Assembly: GCA_013397695.1 (NCBI GenBank)
Contig: VYZI01000119.1
Coordinates: 793,353 to 857,352, forward strand
Origin: Centropus unirufus
Lineage: Eukaryota > Chordata > Aves > Cuculiformes > Centropidae
DNA: 64,000 bases
Direction of reading: 5' to 3'
Below are positions 51,190 through 61,520 of the stretch, piece by piece. The translations under genes were made by a program, and so were the position numbers. Every line of letters starts with the position of its first letter. Position 1 is the stretch's first letter. The notes beneath the pieces were generated by a model. That model had not been told where the DNA came from, did no database searches, and saw only the letters and a program-made list of their open reading frames with translations.

Positions 51190-52255
51190 GCAGCGCTGCC
51201 TCTGGTCTGGACATGTGCACCCTCTCCTGGGTGGAAAACTGGCTGGATGGCCAAGCCCAAAGAGTTGTGGTAAATGGAGCTCAATCCAGCTGGAGGCCAG
51301 TCACAAGTGGTGTTCCCCAGGGCTCAGTGCTGGGTCCAGTCCTGTTCAACCTCTTATCAAAGACCTGGATGAAGGGAATGAATGGACCCTTGGCAAGTTC
51401 ATGGATGACACTAAGCTGGGAGGAAGTGTTGATCTGCTTGAGGGTAGGGAGGCTCTTCAAAGGGGTCTGAACGGGCTGGACCGATGGGCTGAGACCAATG
51501 GGATGATGATTAACAAGGCCAAATGCCGGGTCCTGCACTTGGGACACGACAACCCCGTACAGCTCCAGGCTTTGGGAATAGGGGCTGGAAAGCTGCCTGG
51601 AGGAGAACATAGGGGTGTTGGTTGACAGTCGACTGGACATGAGCCAGCAGTGTGCCCAGGTGGCCAAGAAGGCCAATGGCATCTTGGCCTGGATCAGAAA
51701 GAGTGTGGTCAGCAGGGCCAGGGAGGTGATTCTGCCCATGCCCTTGGCACTGGTGAAGCTGCACCTTGAATCCTGTGTTCAGTTCTGGGCCCCACACTGC
51801 AAGAAGGACATTGAGGTCCTGGAGCGAGTCCAGAGAAGAGCAACAAAGCTGGTGAAGGGGCTGGAGAACAAGGGTTATGAGGAGCAGCTGAGGGAACTGG
51901 GGTTGTTCAGCCTGGAGAAGATGAGGCTGAGGGAAGACCTCCAGCTGCCTGAAAGGAGGGTGTGGAGAGGTGGGTGCTGATCTCTTCTCCCAAGGGACAT
52001 GGAAGGGGACGAGGGGGAATGGCCTCAAGCTGTGCCAGGGCAGCGTCAGATTGGACATTAGGAAAATATTCTTCACTGAAAGGGTCATCAGGCCCTGGCA
52101 CAGGCTGCGCAAGGAGGCGGTGGAGTCCCCATACCTAGAGGTGTTTAAAAGATGAGTAGATGAGGTACTTGGTGATATGGGTTAGTGGAAGACAGGTATG
52201 GTTGGACTTGATGATCTTGGAGGTCTTTTCCAACCTAGTGATTCTATGATTCTAC
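51190..52255 (+). mobile_element. CR1 LINE, 5'-truncated and broken, with RT C-terminal half and 3' tail
   Basis: A chicken-repeat-1 type non-LTR retrotransposon. In order, the plus strand shows WVENWLDGQAQRVVVNG, then SGVPQGSVLGPVLFN (reverse transcriptase motif, about 51306-51347). After a one-base frame change come FMDDTKLGGSVDLLEG (catalytic DD, 51398 on) and NKAKCRVLHLGHDNP. After another frame break come VDSRLDMSQQCAQVAKKANG and VLERVQRRATKLVKGLE. A further internal deletion precedes GNGLKLCQG, RLDIRKIFFTERV and ESPYLEVFKR. The 3' UTR ends GATTCTATGATTCTAC. The endonuclease and first half of the RT are absent and at least three frame breaks are present, so it is dead. It is the largest mobile element in the window and much less diverged than the 23.6 kb copy. 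Confidence 0.95.
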
Positions 52256-52270
52256 AAAAAAAAAAAAAAA
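52256..52270. repeat. A15 run directly after the CR1 tail
   Basis: Fifteen adenines follow the CR1 terminal repeats directly, then GACAG and another A-rich run. CR1 elements normally end in their octamer-like repeats rather than poly(A). Confidence 0.9.
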
Positions 52271-52961
52271 GACAGAAAAAAAATTCATAACTTTAAAATT
52301 GTGTTTGGATACTTTTGTGTTCAAAGCCGCAGAACCTGGGTCTCATAGTTGGGCACAAATCTGGAGAAAACTGCCAAATCAGACCTTTGGGAACAGAGTA
52401 AATCATCTTTTTGTTTTGCTACCACATGCTACATGCCAGGAGTGGTATGCAATGTGCTCAAAGATTATGATAAAAATGAGCTGAACATGGATTAATTGCT
52501 TGTAAGGCCAGAATAAACTATTTCCATCTTCTAATACAGCCTCCTACATGGGAACTTCTGTGGAACTTTCCTCATGAAAAGATTATATCAATCAAATATG
52601 GATAATTTCTCACAGCAAGGTATAATGTAGTTCTACAGTTAATTACACTTACTGTTTCAAGCAAATGAAAATTTTGTAATTTAGTTCCAGTTTGATGTTG
52701 GCAGACCTTAGCTCCTAGCTCATGAGATGGTTAATCAGTGACCTTCAACCTCTCTCAATTTATTCAATTCTAAAAATGTTCCTGTGGAGATTAACAACTC
52801 TGCAGAGAAAATGTAAGCCTAGAGGAGCTAGCTGTATTTTTTTGTGGGGTTTGTGGCCTCCTTGGAAATAGTGCACAGATCTCCTTGGACCTCAGAGAGA
52901 AAACATTACTTTTCATTAAGTAGGTAATTAAAACTCATTGTCAATTCAGTTTTGAGCCTGC
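52271..52961. other. Intronic sequence, nothing recognised
   Basis: Ordinary intron between the CR1 copy and the CArG/MEF2 site. Short open frames only. Confidence 0.55.
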
Positions 52962-52982
52962 CCTTTTAAGGACTAAATATAG
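52962..52982. promoter_or_regulatory. Adjacent CArG and MEF2 sites (possible muscle control element)
   Basis: CCTTTTAAGG (52962-52971) matches the SRF consensus CC(A/T)6GG exactly. One base later, CTAAATATAG (52973-52982) matches the MEF2 consensus YTA(A/T)4TAR exactly. E-box matches CACTTG (about 53032) and CAGTTG (about 53046) lie within 80 bases. FILIP1 is expressed in striated muscle (established), so an intronic SRF/MEF2 module would make sense, but activity is inferred only. Confidence 0.35.
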
Positions 52983-55959
52983 TAAGCTTCTTACTGACCC
53001 TTAGCAGATATTCGTATATTATGAAAGAACCCACTTGGATAATCCACAGTTGCTAAAAAAATAATAAGGCATATAAGCACTCATCCTGCTCGTCCAGTCC
53101 AGTGACATGAAATTATCTATCAGATAAATACAGGTAAAAATAGAAGGCTATTTTGAGGCTTAAATATTTCCTTGAAAGGACATCCAGAATATAGGGATGG
53201 TCCTAAGAGGAGATGTTGCACTTGATGAAAATAGTTCTGTATTTTCTGAAGATGTGTTTGTGCACTCTTCTACCCTGAAGGGAGTCCAAAAGATTTTGTA
53301 TTATAATAAAATGTCCCCTTCTGTTAAAAAATCTACCTAAAGGAAAAAAAAAAAACCCACACCTGCAATGCAGCATAAAGATATCAGCTCCAGGCAGGTA
53401 ATTACCAGTAGCCCAGGCAAAGAATATTATAAACACTTGCTCTCAATGAATGGAACATCAACTTCACTTACAGTGGAATAAGACCAAACAAAACATTCCT
53501 CTCCTTGGAGTTTAGCTTAAACATGGCAATCTTCTTAAATATGGTCCACAGTAAATATGCAGAGCAGAGGAAACAGAATATTTTCTCCAAATAAAACTGA
53601 TCATCTCAATTAAAACTGCGACACCCAAGGGGTGGCCCACCAAGGTCGCTTCTATGCTTGCCGTGTCAGGCACTGTTGGAAGACCATGGGAGGTGCAGTT
53701 CTGGTTTTGACATCTCCAAGATCACAGTGCCACCTACCCGTACTTTAGGGTTAATTCATGGCAGAGCCGGAGAGGGTGGGGAGAGGAGGCTGCAGTCCTG
53801 GCACCCAGTCCTAAACCATTGCTTCCTCTCTCGCTTTCCTGCAGGCTCAGGAAAGGCTCCTCCCACCACACTTCCACAGCTGCATTTCCCATGACTGGTG
53901 TCTGCCATCAGCTCAGTCCTAGTTCCATGTTTCTTTTCGAGTTCTAAATGCTGATACTTTGCATTGCTTCAGGCTTGTTAAGCTAACACTCCTGTCATTC
54001 ATACTCCTGCAGATGTTATTCATCATAATAGATATTATTCATCACATCATCTGCGGACCTGTAGAACTTGAATTACTGAGGAGGTACCTGCCTGGAGTTC
54101 CTTGTCTAGGAAATGGAAGGCTGGCAGGAACACCCTTTCCTATATTTTGCCTCCCTGAAAGCCTCAGGACAAGACGACCCAGAGATGAGCCACAAAGGTA
54201 CTCAAGATGTAAATAACACTCCACCTAACTTTTTCATGAAGAACTGTCTCCAGTCCCGTGATCAAAGTGTATACATACACCTCTCAAAGACAAGTCCTAG
54301 CATTTGCAAGAATAATTCGTGTGCAATGAGCAGGAGAACAAGAAGAAAGCGATAAGGCATTTTGATGCAGGTGCAAATTCGTGCTTGAGGAATATCTCTG
54401 CAAGGGGCCAGAAGCAGGGTTTTGCACTTCGAGATTATAATACCCATGAAGTATCAACACATAAAAATATAGAGAAAAATACAAGGAAAAAGGAAAAGGA
54501 AAAAGAAAAAAAGATAGATGCAAAATAGATTGCTTCTGTCAAACTGTTCAGCAAACAATAGACCCTGTTCTCCAGATATCTCTGAACATTTTCCATAATT
54601 TACACTTTGTGGTTTTACTTTCACAGATGTGGGAAAGAGGAATCTGCTGAAGCACTTCCTTCTATTTCCTGTTATTTAAGAATTTGGTGAAAAATAATGA
54701 AAACAGCTCAGTTAAATTGGTGTTCCATTCACCTGCATGAAGAGATACTGCTCGCTAGTGATAGTGAAAACCAAAATAATCTTCCAAAAGGCTTTTTTTA
54801 TCAGCAGTGAGGTTTAGAACAGTTCTCTAAGCACACAGTTTACTGGGGAGTGTTAGGAGATACTTCTTTTTCCTTTTGTATTGACTGTTGGAAAAGGCAG
54901 AAGAATTTAGATAACACAATTTTAACAGTGAGGATGAAAATAGGAAATTTGAAAAAAAAAAAGTTTATCGGTTTAGGGCCAGTTATGCATTATTTTCCAT
55001 ATGTACTTTTTCATATTAGCGTAACAATTTTCTGCATGTTTTGGCTCTAAAACTATACAACTACTACAAAACACCATGCTAGAGGATCACCCATGGGAGA
55101 ATTGAGCATTGAATTATGAAAGGGAGACCAGGATCACATCAGTACATGACTGACTTAAACCATATACTCACAGTGCTAAAGAGCAAACTGATAAATATAA
55201 CACCTTTTCTTAGAAATTTTCTAGAAAATTCCTTAGAAAATCCATCTGAACCAAAATCTACAAGGCATGTCTGATAATTCACTGCGGGCTTGTGTCCAAT
55301 ACCTGATACAATACCTAATACAAATTACTGAGATGAAACCCCCTCTAAATTTGAAGAAACTACTTGAGGTTCCTCTCTGTCCTTGTAAGTAAGAATGCAG
55401 TTGTTTAGAGAAGACAAAAAAGGGATGGGAAGTGAGGTGGGGAATCCCTAGGCATCAGGGAAACGTGTTACTGCACAGTGCAGAAATCAAGAGGGGAAAT
55501 GCAGAGGGAACTGAACATCCAGTAGCAAGAGCACTGCAGAATGCCTCCTTGGAAAGCACCTCTTCCTAGAAAATCAAAGGGAGACAAAACAGAGAAAGCA
55601 CATTAAATGTTATACATCCACTGGCTTTCAGGGTATAAAAGAACTCAGTGGAATGAGGTACATACTAAGTCAAATGTAAGGACCAATCATCATGGATAAC
55701 CATGTAAGTTTTGTTCTTTTTCATTAAATGGCTAATTTAAGCAGATCTGTATTGAGCTAATTCCTGAATATCCCTTCTTTCAGTACTTTAAAGCATAAAA
55801 GCATAAAAGCCCAAAGGCTGCTGAGCAGAGAAGCCAGAGCTAGAAATCTTTAAGGAAATTCCATGATGCTAATTACTCTATTAGGCTACCTTTCTCTTTA
55901 CAAATCAACCATATTTCTACTTTCTACTTGCAATGTTATCTTTTTTTTAAAAAAGATGT
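52983..55959. other. Intronic sequence, nothing firmly recognised
   Basis: A GC-richer patch lies at about 53630-53930, and an A-rich, purine-biased tract at about 54455-54520 and 54952-54962. No repeat family or exon recognised. Confidence 0.5.
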
Positions 55960-56096
55960 CACAGAATCAGACAACAATTGACATTGGTAGGGACCTCTGG
56001 AGGTCATCCCATGCAATCCTTCTCTAGCAAGGGGACTTAAAGCAGGTTGCCCAGCACCGTGCTCATGCAGCTTCTGAATGATGTCCAAAGACAGAA
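55960..56096 (-). mobile_element. CR1 3' fragment (antisense)
   Basis: CACAGAATCAGACAACAATTG, GGGACCTCTGGAGGTCATCC, then AGCAGGTTGCCCAGCACCGTG and CTTCTGAATGATGTCC are the reverse complement of a CR1 3' UTR. The copy is diverged and 5'-truncated; its true 3' end is at the low-coordinate side. Confidence 0.85.
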
Positions 56097-56144
56097 TCAA
56101 CATAAAAAAATGAAAAGTACATGACAGCAAATTACCAAGAGTAT

Positions 56145-56315
56145 GGGCAAGAACTGAAATGAGTTTCCTAGGGCGTTATTGGATGCCCCAGGCATGTCCA
56201 TGTTGAAGAAGGATTTTGGACAATACCATTAACAACATGCCTTAACCTTTAGTCAGCCCTGAAGTGGTCAGGCAGTTGGACAGCTGATCCCTGTAGGTCC
56301 CCTCCAATGAACTAT
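56145..56315 (+). mobile_element. CR1 3' fragment of the ATTCT-tailed type (sense)
   Basis: The 3' UTR text includes GATTTTGGACAATACCATTAA, CAGCCCTGAAGTGGTCAGGC, then AGTTGGACAGCTGATCCCTG and GTAGGTCCCCTCCAATGAAC, running straight into TATTCTATTCT. This is the 3' end of a CR1 subfamily whose tail is ATTCT repeats. It is 5'-truncated, with no coding part. Confidence 0.8.
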
Positions 56316-56440
56316 TCTATTCTATTCTATTCTATTCTATTCTATTCTATTCTATTCTATTCTAGTCTAGTCTAGTCTAGTCTAGTCTAGTCTAGTCTAG
56401 TCTAGTCTAGTCTGGTCTAGTCTGGTCTAGTCTAGTCTAT
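56312..56440. repeat. Pentanucleotide microsatellite (TCTAT)n-(TCTAG)n
   Basis: Nine TCTAT units (56316-56360) are followed by about 15 units of TCTAG, two of which read TCTGG (56411-56415 and 56421-56425). The array ends with one TCTAT. It continues directly from the CR1 tail, so the array very probably expanded from the tail repeats. Confidence 0.97.
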
Positions 56441-59400
56441 GAAAAATGGAGGAAACAAGATTAATTTTCAGAGCTGATGCACTTTGTGATACTTCTATTG
56501 TATCAGCTCTAGAATTCGTATTAAGCCTAAGATTTCTTTAACAAGATAGAGAACCTGTTTTGTCAAATATTACGCTCATATTCCTATTTTACAGAAGGCA
56601 GGAGGCCAAGATTTTTAAGGAGTTTGTGCTTCCCTCCCACATATATACCTTTAAAAATTGAAGCTTCCTTTATTTTGTCATGTTTTCCCCACAACACTTT
56701 CATATCAAGCAGATTTTCTTTCTCACTCAAGTCTAAGTAAATCCTTCTAGAAAGTCAAGACGCTCATGAATATCAAACTATTCTTCTGTATTTCTGTCAA
56801 AAGGATGCCCTTCAGGCCATCCACTAAATGCTTCTGCATTGCTTGCTTTTTGGTGTTGAATGCAAGATAGGGTGGAATATTCCAGCAAATAAATTATCTC
56901 CAGGATGCCATCACTACTCCTCTAGGGACAGTTTACCCTTTAGTAAACAAGTAAAAGAAGTAATAGATAAAAATCTAATCCTCACCAGACCATAGTGACA
57001 TAGCTGGGAATTAACTCAAACAGAATAGAACAACATGACCATTTTAAGTTAGAGACAAGACAAATGAGGAAAACATTACCAAACAAGTAAAATAAATCAT
57101 TCTCAACAGTGGGTAACAAAGTACTGAGGATGAACCTAGGAACCTGAAGAAAAGATTAATTTGGCTGTAGCTGAAGGATATGGCTGGTTTGTCACATACA
57201 GCTGTAGTGCGTTATAAGACAAAGCAACCACAAGAACTGCCAGCTCGTCAAAAAAAAGGAGGAAAATCTAATGAAGAAAAGCTCTGTATCCTTCACCTTA
57301 AATACTAGTAAGCATTGTGCTTTGTCTATTAAGCAATAAGCTGACAAATCTGAGAGAAAAAGCACTTCCAAAACAGCCAAACAAATCATCCAACCAGGAA
57401 AGGGAAGACAATAGAAAAATGTCCTGATTTAGACAAGAAAAGAACCAAGTGAAGAGGTGGAATGGGCAGTTAGTGTACCAAATATATGGTAGTAGCAGAG
57501 TAGAAGCTTTGGTGATGATGGCAGGCTAAGAATCCAGCTCGGTATAAATGAGTGCTCTGTGCAGTCAGTTTGACTTACAGTGCCAGCTAAAAGGGCTTGT
57601 TAAATATAAGTCCCCAAATCCAAGGATAATAAACAGTTTTTAGTAGGACTATGAGTTTCAAGCTTTTACCTGCACTGAGGTTTATATCCACTGTTCATAA
57701 CAAAAACAGAGGCTGTCAAACAGAGCAAGAGATGGCCACCAAGATAGACTTCCAGCTACAAACATGGGGATTTGATTTTTATATGCATATATATATGGGA
57801 AGATATATAAAGACATATCATAAATCAATTTGCTTCCAAACATCTAAATAAACAATCTCTGAAGCAAGAGGCATGCTTATGGATTATTGTAACATCAGAA
57901 GAGAAATATGATGAGAAATACTGAAGTAAAATAACAAGGAATTTTAAACAATTTTCTGTACTGTAAACACTCTAGATTCACTCAAGGCTGAGTTTAATTC
58001 AAGATTCTGAAACCCGTCTATGGGCAATGTTCATTTCTAAGAGGCCAAAATATTGTACAAATGTTGTGTTTTCCAAACTTTCTTTGGTTTTGGAAGGGAG
58101 CAACAGGAATGTGTAGCCTATCACCACATACAGTAGGGGTCATGGGCAGGCAGTGTGTATGCTTCCCATCTGTTTCTGCACATAGAAGCATTTTACATCT
58201 TGTCACTCAGAGGATCAGTTTAATCACTGTGTTCAAACTGTAAAGGAAATATTTTTTGCAGTCCTTCAGGAAGTACAGACAAATTTGACGGAGGAAAATA
58301 CAGAAAATCACTGCTTTGCATTTGCTAAACATCATTATATTACAATATCCATACAACGGATCATACCACATTTTGATCAGCTTGGGATTCAGCAGTACTA
58401 AGACAGAAATCTGTGGTGTTCATGGAAGCTCTTGAGCTAGTTGTTCAGTGTCCCTGTGCTGCTGAGAGAAACAAACATTACTAAAGTGCAGTTCCTCTCC
58501 TACTAGTGCAAGTGGTGAAGTCACTACCCAGAAGCATTGCTTTCTCTCCACTGATCTTAAGATGCTGAGGCTAAATCAGAGGTCCCTGACACTTGAAATG
58601 AGATGACAGGATTCTCACTCTTACCATCTTAACTGTTGTTTTGAGATCCAATGTGTGTCTGTAGTGCTGAAAAAAACCCCTTGCATTTTCATCACAAATC
58701 TGAAATTTTCATTTAAGCAGCTATTTGAAACAGCGAATATGCTGTTCTCCCTTTTCATCACATTAACCAGCCCTATGTTTCCCATTTTTCCTATCTAGCC
58801 AGAATATCATGCCACAGATAGTGAAGACTACCAAGATCTATTGACTAAGGGTCAATAAAGAATTGTACTTTAGGAACAAATGCATTTTCCTAAGGTAAGA
58901 ATGTTTTTGTCCAAGTTTTAACCCAACCATTCTCCTTGAACTTGAGCCTGATGTAAACTAACTCTGTAGTCATGCTTACATCAGCTGAAGCCACTATAAA
59001 CAAGGAAGGGCATAGCACAAAATATCAATACCTCTTGAAAGCATCCTGATTTTCTCAGGAAAGTTTAATGAGGCTGATCCAAGCCTTGTTTACACCAGCT
59101 CTTTATAAAGAACACTACATCATGTTCAGTGAATGAAAAAACAAAAAGAAAAAAGAAGGTAAAAAAAAAGGAGATAAATAAACTATTTTGGACAGACTTA
59201 TGTTAGTAACAGACAGACTGTGTTATGGTATGTTAGTTAACTGTATTTGTATACATATGTCTCAGTGCATTATCTAGCAGATGGTGTACTACTATACTAT
59301 CCAGTGTAGAATGAATGAGTGTGGCAAAAGAACAGATTACATTTATTTTACCTGCTTATAATACCAGAATTTATTAGGTTAAGTGTAAAAATAATACTCA

Positions 59401-60735
59401 AAATAACATCTATTTTAGATCTTATTTACATATCCTAATGGCAAATATTAAAAGCATATGGGATAGAAAGCTTCTGCCTGTAATGATCTACTGAAGAGAT
59501 TGCTTACTCTGGCATTCACTAAAAAAGCTGCCTCCTCGATTTAGAAGATACTTATGCCATAAATGGAGGATTTCCACCATGAACAGCTCTGGAGATTCAT
59601 GCCTTTCCACTCCTTGTTGGTATCATGACCAATGGCCCATCTGAGCTACCCATCACCAAGCTGTAGCTATGATTACAATTTCTTTGTTCAGAGAAACCTA
59701 CATCATGCAGCAGAAACCATGGGAAATGTTGAAAAGAACAGCTCCCTTTCTTGTTTTCTATGTGTTGCTGAGCAACAACATCTCTTTTCTGCTCCCAGAC
59801 CTGTTAAATATCTTACACAAAGCATGATACTCACATGAAATGAGTTTCAGGCTCTCTGACTGCTGAACCTTCATCTCAAAGACCGATAGCTGCCTACTAC
59901 AGCCACCTTCCTGCCCCAGCACCCAGCGCACCCTGTGGGACTTGCAGCAGGCACATCACTCAGCACAGTCGATGCCCACAGAAGCCCCAGTGGCAGTCCT
60001 GGTCCCAATCTAAAACTTTATGCCTGAAGCCCTCTCCACCCTGTAACAAAACATGCACAAGTCATGGACCTTATGGGTAGGTTTTCCCCTACTCAAGTCA
60101 GGCAATATAGCATCCAGGAGCTGACATAGAGGGATATTACAAAATTGAGATAAAGCTTGGCCTTTCTTCTCCTTTCTTCTCAGGATTCTTTAGTCTAGTA
60201 AAATGGAAAAACAGTACCCAGATTGCTCAATGTAAGGATTGTGTTGTCTATTTAATACAGGTCAGAAATAACCTTGATAAAAAGTAAAATTTTACTTATC
60301 TCTAAGTCTGGTTGGTAGAAGTTTTTACTTTATGTTCCTAAAAAACTAATAGCATCTACAAACCGGACTTACAAATAAGTAACATTTTATTTTTTTATCA
60401 AGATTCTTGAGAATTTTACAGACTAAATTTTCTGTCATTTATAAAGGTAAATCTACAAGAGCTATACGCCTGTATAGAAGGGGTTAGAATTGGAGCCATT
60501 GCTAATATGACAAGCCTTTGGATGTCTGCAGAACCGAGGTATTGGAAAACTTATTTATCTTGGATATTTTCTCTCATTAGGAAGCCCTCATAGCAACTGA
60601 TAAACTGAATAGGCTTTGTTAAAAAAAGTCCCAGGGGCCACAGGTCTCTTGGTAAAGATATAGAGGCTGCAAATTTTGGTTCTGAGACTGGATATCAAGT
60701 ACAATGACATTCATTAATTACTGGTTCCAGGAGTT
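56441..60735. other. Intronic sequence, nothing recognised
   Basis: AT-rich intron with an isolated CArG match at 59557-59566 (CCATAAATGG), which is within chance expectation. No gene, RNA or transposon recognised. Confidence 0.55.
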
Positions 60736-60802
60736 CACAGAATCATAGAATGTCCTGAGCTGGAAGGAATCCACAAGGAACATCAAGTCCAACTCCTGTC
60801 CC
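60736..60802 (-). mobile_element. CR1 3'-tail fragment (antisense)
   Basis: CACAGAATCATAGAATGTCC, TGAGCTGGAAGGAATCCACA, then GGAACATCAAGTCCAACTCC is the reverse complement of a CR1 3' end of the 'hard-working' avian type. The fragment is about 67 bp; what follows no longer aligns by eye. Confidence 0.88.
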
Positions 60803-61410
60803 ATTTTCATCACATTTGCAAAATTCCTAATTGGAAACGAGTGTTGAACATCATCAGGATTTGGAGTTACTCTGCTCCAGGGTTTTGAGTCCCGCCTGTA
60901 GCTGTAAGTCAAGGCTGAATACAAATAGAGGAATTGCAGGAGAAACTTTACATTGTGTAAGTGCATTGCACTCACAATTTCTTTGTCCTCTGTCCCTATT
61001 TTTAACATTACTAAATATTCCAGAGCATTTTATGTCTATAGACTGCTAGTCTGAGTTAATAATCGAGCAGTATCTAGCATGCTGTTACAAAAACGTTATT
61101 CAGATGTCATATCTCATGTCCTGCCCTTACAGTGCTACCATTAAAAGTTGCATGAGACATTTTTTTTTTTTACTATTTGAAAGCAAAAGGATTTATTATG
61201 GTTCACGTTATCTGTAGGGGTTGTTAGCGTTCCACACTTTTCCATAGTTCCCAAATGCCATCTAGTGGCATAAGGCTTCAGTTCTTTTGAAAACCCATAC
61301 ATTTAGATCATTTGTCATTTAGAATGTCTAGTTTGTCTAGTTTTCCAAGTTGTGACCAAACCCATCACTTCAGTGTTTAAAATAGACTGGTGCTCTAAAT
61401 GTAAAGATTT

Positions 61411-61520
61411 TAAAGCTTATTATTATTGTTATTTAAAGCTTATTATTCTCCATCTTGATTTCAAAACTTATTATTATATTATTATTAATTATTATTATAT
61501 TATTAATATATTAATTAACC
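61411..61520. repeat. AT-rich (TTA)n-like low-complexity tract
   Basis: TTATTATTATTG, then AAAGCTTATTATT twice, followed by runs of TTATTA and TATTAATA. The composition is almost pure A+T from about 61466 on. Confidence 0.85.

Noticed and set aside
59557..59566. CCATAAATGG, an exact CArG-box match.
   Set aside because: Single matches are expected a few times by chance in 64 kb of this composition, and there is no companion site beside it.
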